A DNA stretch of 64,000 bases from Erysipelotrichaceae bacterium (lineage in GTDB: Bacteria > Bacillota_I > Bacilli_A > Erysipelotrichales > Erysipelotrichaceae): NCBI GenBank assembly GCA_016280635.1, contig JAEEHC010000015.1, positions 1-64,000 of the forward strand. Direction: 5' to 3'. Shown here piece after piece: positions 19,164-28,827 of the stretch (position 1 is its first letter; every line of letters begins with the position of its first letter). The translations under genes and the position numbers were made by a program. The notes below the pieces were generated by a model. It searched no databases. It was not told the DNA's origin and saw only the letters and a program-made list of their open reading frames with translations.

Positions 19164-20610
19164 TTTCTGCCCTCTTTTCGGAAACGTCGATCCCGTTCAG
19201 GGAATTCTTCATTCCTTCCGTTATCCTTACATTAATTATATCACCTACACGGGCTTTTTCGGAACGGAAGTTGACCAGTTTCTGCTGGCGGGTATAGCCG
19301 GACATGACGCTGCTGTCAGTCTTGGAAACACCGTCAACTAAGACGTCATAGACCTTTCCTTCGCACTGTTTGTTGCGCATCTTGGAGTATTCGCCAAGTC
19401 TGCCGTTCAGCTCAGCCAGTCGTTCCTTCTTTTCCTGAAGGGAAACATTATCCTCCATCCGGGCTGCCGGGGTTGACTCCCGGGGCGAGAAGATGAAGCT
19501 GTAGGCATTGTCATATTTGCAGTAGTCAACAACGCTGAGCGTATCCTCAAACTGCTGGCGCGTTTCATTGGGGAAGCCGACTATTATGTCAGTTGAAACG
19601 GCAACATCGCTCACACGGCTTACAATGCGGTCGTAGAGGTCAAGATACTGCTCTCTGGTGTAGCGCCGTCCCATTCTCTTCAGTATTTCATCATTGCCCG
19701 ACTGCAGGGGAAGGTGAATGAAGGGCATGATGTTTTCCCGGCTGGCAATGGCATTGATCATCTCATCGGTAAAGTCCCAGGGATGGGAAGTGGTGAAGCG
19801 CAGCCTGGCAATGCCCAGATCAGCAACTTCATTAAGCAGACCGGCGAAGTCATATCCCATTTTCAGATCCTTGCCATAGGCATTTACGTTCTGACCGATC
19901 AGGGTGATCTCCTTATAGCCGGCATCAATCAGCTGACGGCATTCCTTCAGGACATCTTCCTTCAACCGGCTGCGCTGCTGACCGCGGGTATAGGGGACGA
20001 TGCAGTAGGTACAGAATTTGTCACAGCCGTCCATGATGTTGACAAAGGCCTTATGGCGACTGGAGCGGATGGTCGGCATTCCCTCAAAGATGCTGCCCTG
20101 CTGGGAAAGCACTTCGATGCTGCGCTGATCATTGACGATGATGTTTTGCAGCAGTGCCGGTAATCTATGAATGTTATGAGTGCCAAACATCAGGTCAACG
20201 ACCGGGTGCTTTTCTACGATCCTGCGGGCCATCTGCGGTTCCTGAGCCATGCAGCCGCATACTCCGATGATCAAACGCGGGTTGCGTCTTTTGTAGGCCT
20301 GCAGAAAACCGAGCTCGCCGACGACTTTGTTTTCGGCGTTCTCTCTGATCGCACAGGTATTCAGGATTATCAGATCAGCCAGGGCCATGTCCTCAACGGC
20401 TTTAAATCCCATCTGTTCAAGAATTCCGCAGATCACCTCACCGTCCCTGACATTGGCCTGACAGCCATAGGTCGAAACGAAATAATTGAGGCCGTTTCCC
20501 AGGATCTTCTGCTCTTCACTTAGGACAACGGGGTCGCGGACAATCTCGGTACGGAAACTGCTGCTTCTGATACGGGCCTGTTTCTCATCAGGAAGTCTGA
20601 ATTCACTCAT
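19156..20610 (-). CDS. miaB: tRNA-2-methylthio-N6-dimethylallyladenosine synthase
   Basis: 'VSTYGCQANVRDGE', radical-SAM 'GCDKFCTYCIVPYTRG', 'HLPLQSGNDEILKRMGRRYT', TRAM domain. Confidence 0.96.
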   Translation of the reverse strand: MSEFRLPDEKQARIRSSSFRTEIVRDPVVLSEEQKILGNGLNYFVSTYGCQANVRDGEVICGILEQMGFKAVEDMALADLIILNTCAIRENAENKVVGELGFLQAYKRRNPRLIIGVCGCMAQEPQMARRIVEKHPVVDLMFGTHNIHRLPALLQNIIVNDQRSIEVLSQQGSIFEGMPTIRSSRHKAFVNIMDGCDKFCTYCIVPYTRGQQRSRLKEDVLKECRQLIDAGYKEITLIGQNVNAYGKDLKMGYDFAGLLNEVADLGIARLRFTTSHPWDFTDEMINAIASRENIMPFIHLPLQSGNDEILKRMGRRYTREQYLDLYDRIVSRVSDVAVSTDIIVGFPNETRQQFEDTLSVVDYCKYDNAYSFIFSPRESTPAARMEDNVSLQEKKERLAELNGRLGEYSKMRNKQCEGKVYDVLVDGVSKTDSSVMSGYTRQQKLVNFRSEKARVGDIINVRITEGMKNSLNGIDVSEKRAENE

Positions 20611-20624
20611 AGCTTTTTTCCCTT

Positions 20625-20652
20625 AAAAAACCAAGCTGGTTGTGCTTGGTTT
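20625..20652 (-). terminator. Intrinsic terminator after ferredoxin
   Basis: Minus strand AACCAAGC-ACAACCA-GCTTGGTT followed by TTTT. Confidence 0.85.
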
Positions 20653-20827
20653 AGTCTTGACTAATTGCTTCTGCCGGGCATGTTGCGACACAGGCGCCGC
20701 AATCGATGCACAGATCCTGATTGCATTCAGCCAGTCCGTCATCGCCAAGAGCAAGGGCTCCAACCGGACAAACTTCAGTGCAAGCACCGCATCCAAGACA
20801 TAATTCCTTATTTACTGTAGCAGGCAT
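20651..20827 (-). CDS. 2[4Fe-4S] ferredoxin, 58 aa (not in supplied ORF track)
   Basis: Direct translation MPATVNKELCLGCGACTEVCPVGALALGDDGLAECNQDLCIDCGACVATCPAEAISQD*; two CxxCxxCxxxCP motifs; RBS AGGAG. Confidence 0.96.
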   Translation of the reverse strand: MPATVNKELCLGCGACTEVCPVGALALGDDGLAECNQDLCIDCGACVATCPAEAISQD

Positions 20828-20860
20828 AATATCAACTCCTTTTATTCCTTACGGTAATCA

Positions 20861-21643
20861 TCAGCCGTTTAGATCAGGTCTGATCTGAATGCGTCTGATT
20901 GCCGTCGCCTCCTTTTTGCTTAAATCAATATCGCAGATGATCGCTGACAGCATTCCTTCTCCCTCAGCCACCGTGTATCTGGTGGGTTCAAGGCGGACAT
21001 TGCTGGCGATCAGTTCATCGATGTCCCGGCCGATTATCGAGTGATACGGACCGGTCATGCCGATGTCGCAGATGAATGCGCACCCTTCATGGATCGCTTC
21101 ATCCGCTGTCTGAACATGGGTATGGGTACCGGCGATGAGCTGGCACTTGTCCTTGAAGTATTCCATGAACAGATATTTTTCCCCGCTTGCTTCACCATGG
21201 AAGTCCACGATGCGGATATCGCAGGGATTCTCCTTCATCAGCCTTTCAAAGGCCGTAAACGGACTTTCGGAAACCTGGTCCATGAAGACGCTGCCGTAAA
21301 TGTTGAACACCCCGATGCTGTAGCCCTGCCATTGAATGATCCGGGCTGAGCGGCCAATACCGACCGGTTCCATGTTAGCCGGTCTGATCAGGCGTTCAGC
21401 CGAATCAATGAAGGTAAGAATGTTATCCTTGCTGAAGGCATGGTTACCAAGGGTAATGCAGTCGGCGCCAAGATCAACCAGGAAATCGTAGATCTTTCTG
21501 GTGATTCCTTTGCCGTGGGCAGCATTTTCGCCGTTGACGATCATTAAGTCGTAGCCGTATTCTTCCCTGAGAGCGGGAAGACTGCTTTCCAGCATCATCC
21601 GGCCTGGGCGGCCGACGATGTCGCCGACAAACAGTACTCTCAT
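20861..21643 (-). CDS. ymdB: YmdB-family metallophosphoesterase (TIGR00282-like)
   Basis: 'RVLFVGDIVGRPGR', 'NGENAAHGKGI', 'TLGNHAF', 'GTHTHVQTAD', 'CDIGMTGPYHSIIG'; adjacent to rny. Confidence 0.95.
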   Translation of the reverse strand: MRVLFVGDIVGRPGRMMLESSLPALREEYGYDLMIVNGENAAHGKGITRKIYDFLVDLGADCITLGNHAFSKDNILTFIDSAERLIRPANMEPVGIGRSARIIQWQGYSIGVFNIYGSVFMDQVSESPFTAFERLMKENPCDIRIVDFHGEASGEKYLFMEYFKDKCQLIAGTHTHVQTADEAIHEGCAFICDIGMTGPYHSIIGRDIDELIASNVRLEPTRYTVAEGEGMLSAIICDIDLSKKEATAIRRIQIRPDLNG

Positions 21644-21644
21644 G

Positions 21645-23198
21645 TTATCTGGCGATTTCGTTGGCTCTGGTTTCTCTGATGACCGTTACCTTGATCTGAC
21701 CTGGATAGGTAAGTTCGCTTTCGATCTTATCCTTGATCTCTCTGGCCAGCCGGTAACAATTGATGTCATCGACCTTGTCGGGCTGAACCATAACTCTGAT
21801 CTCACGTCCGGCCTGAATGGCATAACTCTTGTCAATGCCTTCAAAGCTGTTGGCGATCTTTTCAAGTTCTTCCAGACGGTTGACATAGTTTTCCAGCGAT
21901 TCATAGCGGGCACCGGGTCTGGCAGCTGACAGTGCGTCAGCGGCAGCGACCAGGTTGGAAATGATGCTGGTGGGTTCGGTATCGCCATGGTGAGAGGCAA
22001 TAGCGTTGATGACAACATCATTTTCGCCGTGCTTCTTGGCTACCTTGACACCCAGTTCAACGTGGGAGCCTTCCTGTTCGAAGTCAATGGCCTTGCCAAT
22101 GTCATGCAGCAGACCGGCTCTTTTGGCCAGCGACTGCTTGACGCCCAGTTCAGCGGCCATCATGCCGGCCAGATGGGCAACTTCCAGGGAATGCTGAAGG
22201 ACATTCTGTCCATAGGAATAACGGTATTTCAGCCGTCCGATCAGTCTGATCAGTTCGCGGTCGATCTTTCCCAAGCCAAGCTGGAAGACAGCGTCTTCGC
22301 CGGCTTTCTGAATCACTTCATTGAGCTCCTCAGTCTTCTTGGCGACAACTTCTTCGATGCGGCCCGGCTGAATGCGGCCGTCCTTAATCAGATGTTCCAT
22401 CGTCAGTCTGGCGATTTCCCTTCTGATCGGATCGAAGCAGGAGATGGTAATGGTTTCCGGGGTATCATCAATGATGAGGTCAACACCGGTGGCCTGTTCG
22501 ATGGCTCTGATGTTGCGGCCTTCACGTCCGATGATGCGGCCCTTCATTTCTTCCGAAGGCAGACCGACAACGGATACGGTCCGGTCGATGGTTTCTTCCT
22601 GAGAATATCTCTGAATGGCCTGGCCGATGATGTTACGGGCGATGTCGGAAGCGTTGGCCTTGGCCTTTTCTTCTTCGTCCTTAATATATGCTGCCATTTC
22701 ATTGGCGGTCTGGGTCTTTACAAGATCGAATAACTGTTCCTTGGCTTCACCGGCAGTCATGCTGGCAACCTTTTCCAGGACAGCCTGCTGGCTGTTGATC
22801 TTGTTTTGCAGGTCAGCTTGCATCTTATCGAGCTCTGCAGACTTCTTTTCGTTTTCTTCTAGTTTATCGCTTAATTGTTTTTCTTTTGATTGGACTTTTT
22901 CTTCTTTAAAGTTTAAAGAACTTTCGCGCCTGATGAGCTTGTTTTCCACATCATTGAGTTCCTGGCGCTGTTTCTTTATTTCCTTCTCTGCAGCAAGTTT
23001 CAACTCATATGCTGAATTCTTTCCGTCCAGGACTGCCTGTCTCTTGATCGATTCAGCTTCAATATTAGCTTCCTTTAGAATTAAACTAGCTTTTTCCTTG
23101 TTCTTGTTAAGACCAAGGCGGGAGATGATGACCATGATGATCACACCCGCTAAAATGCCTACAATGCCGCATAAGATGTAAGGCATATTTTCTTTCAT
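21645..23198 (-). CDS. rny: Ribonuclease Y
   Basis: N-terminal TM, coiled coil, KH '[29 protein letters not shown]', HD '[11 protein letters not shown]'. Confidence 0.97.
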   Translation of the reverse strand: MKENMPYILCGIVGILAGVIIMVIISRLGLNKNKEKASLILKEANIEAESIKRQAVLDGKNSAYELKLAAEKEIKKQRQELNDVENKLIRRESSLNFKEEKVQSKEKQLSDKLEENEKKSAELDKMQADLQNKINSQQAVLEKVASMTAGEAKEQLFDLVKTQTANEMAAYIKDEEEKAKANASDIARNIIGQAIQRYSQEETIDRTVSVVGLPSEEMKGRIIGREGRNIRAIEQATGVDLIIDDTPETITISCFDPIRREIARLTMEHLIKDGRIQPGRIEEVVAKKTEELNEVIQKAGEDAVFQLGLGKIDRELIRLIGRLKYRYSYGQNVLQHSLEVAHLAGMMAAELGVKQSLAKRAGLLHDIGKAIDFEQEGSHVELGVKVAKKHGENDVVINAIASHHGDTEPTSIISNLVAAADALSAARPGARYESLENYVNRLEELEKIANSFEGIDKSYAIQAGREIRVMVQPDKVDDINCYRLAREIKDKIESELTYPGQIKVTVIRETRANEIAR

Positions 23199-23314
23199 TT
23201 TAAATATCCTCCATCATATACATGTAAGATTTTATCACATAATTAAAATGAATACAAAATATATTTGCATATTTGCGTGTTTTTGACCTGCTTTCTCCTT
23301 TCTTCATTGCCTGT

Positions 23315-23343
23315 AAAAAGTGCTGCCATGACAGCACTTTTTT
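23315..23343 (-). terminator. Intrinsic terminator (bidirectional-looking)
   Basis: AAAAAGTGCTG-CCATGA-CAGCACTTTTTT. Confidence 0.85.
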
Positions 23344-23375
23344 GAAATATAGTTCTTATGTTTCACTTTAACGGC

Positions 23376-24383
23376 CTACTCGCCTTCAGCGCGCTTTTCT
23401 GCCAGCAGCTTATGCAGTTTTCCGTCGATCTCCTCAGTAAACTGCGGATGCTCAAGCATGTAGGCGCGGACGTTTTCCTTGCCCTGGCCGATCTTTTCAC
23501 CGTTGTAGGAGAACCAGGCACCGCTCTTTTCAATGATCCCGTTATCAACAGCCAGGTCAATGACCTCGGAGACATGGGAGAGACCTTCGCCATAGCGGAT
23601 CTCAACAGTACAGGTCTTGAAAGGCGGAGCAACCTTGTTCTTGACGATCTTGATGTTGGTCTTATTGCCGATGATGTCGGAGCCCTGCTTGATCGGTTCA
23701 CCCTTTCTAACTTCCAGACGGATCGAGGAATAGAATTTCAGAGCCCGTCCGCCGGGAGTAGTCTCCGGGTTACCGAACATGATGCCGATTTTTTCCCTGA
23801 GCTGGTTGATGAAGATGACCGTGCACTTGCTGCGGTTCATGGCACCGGCCAGTTTGCGCATGGCCTGGCTCATCAGTCTGGCCTGAAGACCGATCGAGGA
23901 ATCGCCGATGGTGCCGTCCAGTTCAGCCTGGGGAACCAGGGCCGCGACCGAGTCAACGACGATCAGGTCAATTGCACCTGACTTTATCAGCAATTCAGTG
24001 ATCTGCAGAGCCTGGTCACCGCTGTCAGGCTGAGACAGGATCAGATCATCGATGTCAACACCCAGTTTCTTGGCATACATAGGGTCAATCGCGTTCTCAG
24101 CATCTATGAAGGCCGCCTTGCCTCCGCTCTTCTGAATTTCGGCAATGGCATGCAGGGCCAAAGTCGTCTTGCCGCTGCTTTCCGGGCCGTATATTTCGAT
24201 GATCCTGCCCCGGGGATAACCGCCAATGCCCAAAGCCTGGTCGATCAGTAATGATCCGGAGCTGATCGCGTCTTCTTCTACCTTGACACTGTCACCAAGG
24301 CGCATGATGGCGCCTTTGCCGTAGGTCTTTTCAATTTCCTTAATGGTATCGGCCAATGCTTCGTTTCTGTCTTTTTCAGCCAT
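23376..24383 (-). CDS. recA: Recombinase RecA
   Basis: '[21 protein letters not shown]', '[16 protein letters not shown]', '[27 protein letters not shown]'. Confidence 0.98.
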   Translation of the reverse strand: MAEKDRNEALADTIKEIEKTYGKGAIMRLGDSVKVEEDAISSGSLLIDQALGIGGYPRGRIIEIYGPESSGKTTLALHAIAEIQKSGGKAAFIDAENAIDPMYAKKLGVDIDDLILSQPDSGDQALQITELLIKSGAIDLIVVDSVAALVPQAELDGTIGDSSIGLQARLMSQAMRKLAGAMNRSKCTVIFINQLREKIGIMFGNPETTPGGRALKFYSSIRLEVRKGEPIKQGSDIIGNKTNIKIVKNKVAPPFKTCTVEIRYGEGLSHVSEVIDLAVDNGIIEKSGAWFSYNGEKIGQGKENVRAYMLEHPQFTEEIDGKLHKLLAEKRAEGE

Positions 24384-24864
24384 CTTGTTCTTCCTCCAAA
24401 TGATATTCTTTGTTCAGTAGCTCCATAAGTCTTGCGCCGGTAAGTTCTACGATCCTTAAGCGCAGCTCGTTGCGGGGCAGATCGATGAGATCCTCAAATT
24501 CATGTACTTCGCCCTTAATGGCGATGCAGGTATATACAAGCCCCTTCGGCTTGCCTTCAAGGGTGTCCGGACCGGCATTGCCGGTAAAGGATACGCCGAT
24601 GTCGGTATGGAATATGCCGGCTACGTTTTGGGCCATTTCTCTGGCCGTCTGGCTGGAAACGACACCATAATCGTCAACAGTCTTCTGGCAAACACCAGCA
24701 ACATTGACCTTTATCTCATTCCAGTAGGTCACCAGCCCGCCTTTGAAGACGGCGCTGACGCCCGGTACTGAAGTCAGCGAAGCACTGAACAGTCCTCCAG
24801 TCAATGATTCGCATGAGGACAACGTAAATCCTAAATCAATAAGCTTTTTTACCAACAGATCCAC
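24376..24864 (-). CDS. cinA: CinA C-terminal-domain nicotinamide-nucleotide amidase (short form)
   Basis: '[38 protein letters not shown]', 'SFTGNAGPD'; 8-bp overlap with recA. Confidence 0.92.
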   Translation of the reverse strand: MDLLVKKLIDLGFTLSSCESLTGGLFSASLTSVPGVSAVFKGGLVTYWNEIKVNVAGVCQKTVDDYGVVSSQTAREMAQNVAGIFHTDIGVSFTGNAGPDTLEGKPKGLVYTCIAIKGEVHEFEDLIDLPRNELRLRIVELTGARLMELLNKEYHLEEEQDG

Positions 24865-25458
24865 TTATTTGCTCTCCCAGATATAGGTCTTGGCCTGGTT
24901 ATAATAGGATACTCCGGAAGCCAGGGAGATAAAAGTGGAAAACCACAGCATGATGTCAGCCATTGGAATGTTGATGAACTGGAAAGGAATGTTGTTGAGC
25001 AGTATCACGATGATGCAGATCATCTGGGCAACGGTCTTGATCTTGCCAAGCATCCGGGCACTGATGACGATGTTGCGGCTGGAAGCAATCAGCCTGATGC
25101 CGTCAACGACAATGTCTCGCCAGACCATGATCAGTACCGGAACGGCGGAGATAAGGTTCTCGGCGGAAAACAGAATGAACATCGTGGTAGTAAGACACTT
25201 GTCAGCGATCGGGTCAGCGAACTTTCCAAAAGTCGTAACCTGATTGTTCAGCCGGGCCAGAAAGCCATCCAGGAAATCGGAAACCGAACCGATTACAAAC
25301 AGGACCAGTACGATGATGTTTTTAAGCGAAAGGCTCAGATAACCGATGTGATAACTCGGCAGATTGATGCCAATCTGCGCATATGGGAATACCCAGATCA
25401 ATACGATGATGGGAATTAATATCAGTCTGAATAAGGTCAGCTTATTTGGTAAATTCAT
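24865..25458 (-). CDS. pgsA: CDP-diacylglycerol-glycerol-3-phosphate 3-phosphatidyltransferase
   Basis: CDP-alcohol phosphotransferase motif 'SDFLDGFLARLNNQVTTFGKFADPIADK'; start placed at MNLPNKLTL (GAGGTGA RBS) because the upstream ATG in the ORF track lies in the -10 region. Confidence 0.94.
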   Translation of the reverse strand: MNLPNKLTLFRLILIPIIVLIWVFPYAQIGINLPSYHIGYLSLSLKNIIVLVLFVIGSVSDFLDGFLARLNNQVTTFGKFADPIADKCLTTTMFILFSAENLISAVPVLIMVWRDIVVDGIRLIASSRNIVISARMLGKIKTVAQMICIIVILLNNIPFQFINIPMADIMLWFSTFISLASGVSYYNQAKTYIWESK

Positions 25459-25464
25459 AGTTTT

Positions 25465-25488
25465 CACCTCGCAGACATTATAGCACAT
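25465..25488 (-). promoter_or_regulatory. pgsA promoter (extended -10) plus RBS
   Basis: Minus strand ATGTGCTATAATGTCTGCGAGGTG: TGC-TATAAT extended -10 followed by GAGGTG. Confidence 0.75.
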
Positions 25489-25548
25489 CCATCCGCATAA
25501 TCATAATAGCATTGACTTTACTTTATTTCAAGTTATGCATGATCCTGT

Positions 25549-25572
25549 AAAAAAGGACACCTGAGTGTCCTT
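25549..25572 (-). terminator. rnpB intrinsic terminator
   Basis: Minus strand AAGGACAC-TCAG-GTGTCCTTTTTT. Confidence 0.85.
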
Positions 25573-25920
25573 AAACTTAACTAACTGGTAAGCCATGTTC
25601 TGTCCTTGCTGAGCAAGGGGCAATCATTTATCTACGCTTGCGCGTCCCTGGCCGCTTCATTTCGCGGTTTCGGATTCCCCTACCAAAATTTGGGTTTCTC
25701 ACTTATGGGGTTTACATCGTTCCACTTCAACCGTTTCCGGAAGAACTTCGTCACTGTTGCACTTTACGGTCCGCCACCATGGATTGCTCTTTAGGTATGG
25801 TTACCGCCGTCGGCGCCTGGCCTTATTTATTAAGCCAGCATAATCGTTACTGCCATCGCAGGCAGTGTGAGCATGGACTTTCCTCTACCCTGAAGGGCAG
25901 CGATTGCCTTGTTAGTTATT
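25572..25920 (-). ncRNA. rnpB: RNase P RNA (Firmicutes B-type-like)
   Basis: Minus strand contains GGCAATCGCTGC...GTAGAGGAAAGTCCATGCTC, CAGTGACGAAG, GTGGAACG.TGTAAACCCC, GAGAAACCCAAATTTTGGTAGGGGAA, GTAGATAAATGATTGCC, ACAGAACATGGCTTAC; ends pair (TAACTAAC/GTTAGTTA) as P1; next to gpsB as in Bacillus. Confidence 0.97.
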
Positions 25921-26266
25921 TACGGTTAAATACTTCCTGTTCGAGTCTGGCAATGCGGCGCAGGATGTCAACCTGAGAAAGGTTGGCTACGACCGGAGCC
26001 GGCTGCTCATTGGCGTTCTTGGTCTCCGCTTCCTTGAGCCGGCTTTCCAGATCCATGACCTTGGTTTTCAGGGTGTCAACGGTCTGCTGGGCATTCCCCA
26101 GTTTTTCCTGCAGATTCTTGATCTCCAGCTCATAACTGTCATAGTCCTTGACGATCAGGTCAAGAAACTGATCGACTTCAATCGGCGAATAGCCCTTGAA
26201 TTCAACCTCAAATTCCTTATTCAGTATGGTTTCAATACTAAGATTCATATCTCTAGGCATTATCAT
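25916..26266 (-). CDS. gpsB: GpsB / DivIVA-domain cell-division protein
   Basis: 'MNLSIETILNKEFEVEFKGYSPIEVDQFLDLIVKDYDSYELEI' and C-terminal 'QVDILRRIARLEQEVFNRK' as in GpsB; adjacent to rnpB. Confidence 0.9.
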   Translation of the reverse strand: MIMPRDMNLSIETILNKEFEVEFKGYSPIEVDQFLDLIVKDYDSYELEIKNLQEKLGNAQQTVDTLKTKVMDLESRLKEAETKNANEQPAPVVANLSQVDILRRIARLEQEVFNRK

Positions 26267-26380
26267 TCACACCCCTTTAATTCATTTTATGCAATAATGA
26301 AACAATTTACAAGTTATCAAGGGTGAAATTAACGCCTCAGTTACACTCAGTTTGCTTAACCACGTTTATTTAAGTTCTTG

Positions 26381-27871
26381 TCAGCGACTGACGGCCGGCT
26401 GGTCAACATAGCCGACAAACATGACGGCACCGTTATTGACGATGGCAAAGAAGTAGGAACTGTCGAAGTAGAGTTTCAGCGGCTCATCCGCCGGAGCAGC
26501 ACAGGTATCAACACCGATGACGGTTACCGCGGCGGCTTCCGTGCCGTTTTCATCCAGTTTCAGATGGGTCTTCTGCAGCAACAGGCTGACAAACAGATTA
26601 CCCTTATCTGACTGGCCGATGCCGGTAAGATCAGCCTTCTGACTGTCAAAGACGTCACTGAGACCGATTGCTCTTAACGGTTCTACCAGACTCTCGGAAT
26701 ATTCAATATCCAGTTTGGGCATCTTCATTTCCGCATAGCGGTATTCAGCGCCTTCCGTCAGTCTGATCAGCGTCTGATAATCAGGAATGCCGGGCTTATC
26801 CTTGGACTTGAGGGCGATGAATTTGGTTTCACCGTCATCATAGGGAAGTACGGCACCGATCCACTGCTCATCTTCCGCGACCAGCATGTTGCCCATGTCG
26901 CCGACATACTCAGCAGTAATTTTCTTTCCGGAAGCGGTGGTAAAGTCGCCGTTCTCCAGAATGGCCAGCTGGCTGGCCCAGTTTGCCTTGAAGTAAAGGG
27001 CATTGATCAGTACCATGGCCATGCTGTCACTAAGCGGTTCATCAAAGACACCGTTGATCAGCTTTCTGGTCTTATCGCTGATCCACTGGTTGATCTGTTT
27101 GTAGGTATCACCGGTGAGATTCTGATTGAAGACCTCACTGTCATATTTCTTCAAAAGGGTATCCAGATATTCCGCATTTACCCTGAATTCATCATCGGCC
27201 CACATGCTGTTGGCCAGCATGGCTTTATCCGTTTTGATGTAAAGGGGTCCGCTCTGTTTGGCTTTAAACTGACTGAGAGTCTCACCGCCGGCTCCTTCAT
27301 AGAGCATGCTCAGGGCAATTTCCAGGGAAAGCGGGGAGAAACAGATGTTCTCATTGCGGTTTATCAGCCGCTTGAAGACTTCCATGCCGATGGTATCTCC
27401 TTCAATGGCTACCGGATCATCGCTGATGTCGCGATGGCGGAAAGAAGCTTCAACGCGGTATCCGCCTTCCTTATCGGCAGTCAGGTTGAAATCAAACTTC
27501 ATCCCTTCAATGATGTAGAAACCGATAAGCGGAGTGCATTCAACGGTTTTTCCATCTTCATCAGTTATCGTGATCACCGCGGTAACTTCGTTGCTTCCCT
27601 GACTCTGAGCAGAAAGGGTCTTCTGCTCAAAATCATGACTCATGACTTCATCCGGCTTGATAAGTTCGCCGGCCTTCTGCAGTTCAGCGGTATGGACCGG
27701 CTGGTCATCGCGCATGATCTTTACGGCAATGCTCTTCAGATTCTTGCCCGTATTATTTCTTACTTCGATGCCGAAGTAAGCCTTCCCGATTTCATTTGGC
27801 TTGCTCTGGCTGCAGCCGGAAGCGGTCATCAGCATCAACGCAGCCATTAACGTAATAAGCATTTTCTTCAT
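26381..27871 (-). CDS. Lipoprotein serpin (serine protease inhibitor) with N-terminal extra domain
   Basis: Lipobox LMTASGC; serpin core 'NICFSPLSLEIALSMLYEGAGGETLSQ', 'VLINALYFKANW', hinge 'KTHLKLDENGTEAAAVT'; start placed at MKKMLITLMA. Confidence 0.92.
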   Translation of the reverse strand: MKKMLITLMAALMLMTASGCSQSKPNEIGKAYFGIEVRNNTGKNLKSIAVKIMRDDQPVHTAELQKAGELIKPDEVMSHDFEQKTLSAQSQGSNEVTAVITITDEDGKTVECTPLIGFYIIEGMKFDFNLTADKEGGYRVEASFRHRDISDDPVAIEGDTIGMEVFKRLINRNENICFSPLSLEIALSMLYEGAGGETLSQFKAKQSGPLYIKTDKAMLANSMWADDEFRVNAEYLDTLLKKYDSEVFNQNLTGDTYKQINQWISDKTRKLINGVFDEPLSDSMAMVLINALYFKANWASQLAILENGDFTTASGKKITAEYVGDMGNMLVAEDEQWIGAVLPYDDGETKFIALKSKDKPGIPDYQTLIRLTEGAEYRYAEMKMPKLDIEYSESLVEPLRAIGLSDVFDSQKADLTGIGQSDKGNLFVSLLLQKTHLKLDENGTEAAAVTVIGVDTCAAPADEPLKLYFDSSYFFAIVNNGAVMFVGYVDQPAVSR

Positions 27872-27955
27872 AAAAATCACCTCTCTGAAAATATAACGAA
27901 TCAAAATGTCCTTCTGTCCGAAAGAAAGAGGAATTTTATTTCCTCTTACTTACTC

Positions 27956-28678
27956 CTAAAGGTTTTCAACGTTGTGATATACCTGCTGGACATCATCGAC
28001 GTCATCCAGGTAAGTCAGCAGTCTGTTGAGCTGGTTGCGGTCTTCCTCACTGTCCAGAGTGATGTATTCCTGAGGAAGCATCTTGTTTTCCAGAACGGCA
28101 AACTCGATCTCACCCTTATCGGCTTCCAGGGCATCCTTGGCCTTAAACAGATCCGTGGGGGCAACATAGAGGGTAACATAACCTTCATCGTCGCTTTCGA
28201 CATCCAATACGTCAACCTCAGCCATCAGCAGAGAATCAAGGACTTCTTCCTCATTGCCCTTTAAGGAGAGGATACCGGTATTGTCGTACTGATAGGAAAC
28301 GCAACCGGCCTTGCCGAGGTTGCAGTGGGCTTTATTGAAGCAGCTTCTGACTTCCGCCAGTGTCCGGTTGGAGTTGTCGGAAAGCGTATCGACCAGAATG
28401 GTGCTTCCGCCGGGTCCGAAACCCTCATAGCGGTTTTCAATGTATGCTTCAGCGTTTGAGCCTTTTGCCTTTTCAATGTTGCGTTTGATTACATCAGCAG
28501 GTACCTGAGCAGCCTTGGCTTTTTCAATGACTCTCTTCAGCGTCTGGTTCATATTGGGGTCGGGGACACCACTCTTGGCAGCCATGTAGATTTCCTTGCC
28601 ATACCGAGAGTAAATCTTTGTCTTCTTTGCCGCAGTAGCAGCCATTGAAGCTGCTCTTACTTCATGCGCACGTCCCAT
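27956..28678 (-). CDS. YebC/PmpR family protein
   Basis: 'MGRAHEVRAASMAATAAKKTKIYSRYGKEI', 'YEGFGPGGSTILVDTLSDNSNRT'; start corrected to MGRAHEV. Confidence 0.95.
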   Translation of the reverse strand: MGRAHEVRAASMAATAAKKTKIYSRYGKEIYMAAKSGVPDPNMNQTLKRVIEKAKAAQVPADVIKRNIEKAKGSNAEAYIENRYEGFGPGGSTILVDTLSDNSNRTLAEVRSCFNKAHCNLGKAGCVSYQYDNTGILSLKGNEEEVLDSLLMAEVDVLDVESDDEGYVTLYVAPTDLFKAKDALEADKGEIEFAVLENKMLPQEYITLDSEEDRNQLNRLLTYLDDVDDVQQVYHNVENL

Positions 28679-28788
28679 ATTATCAAACCTCCTGTTAAAT
28701 ATGAACACAATAATTATAATTACTTAGCCTTAAGCTATCAAGAACTTTGTTTGCCAGCCAACTTGGAAGACCGAAAAAAACCATAAGA

Positions 28789-28816
28789 AAAGGTACATTT
28801 CTGTACCCTTTCCTTA
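28789..28816 (-). terminator. Intrinsic terminator
   Basis: AAAGGTACA-TTTC-TGTACCCTTT with T-rich flank on minus strand. Confidence 0.75.
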
Positions 28817-28827
28817 TTTAAACCAAT

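Noticed and set aside
21987-22733. 248-aa plus-strand ORF
   Set aside because: Antisense to rny.
25606-25976. Plus-strand ORFs (62 and 112 aa) in the track
   Set aside because: They lie on the antisense of RNase P RNA and have no coding signature.
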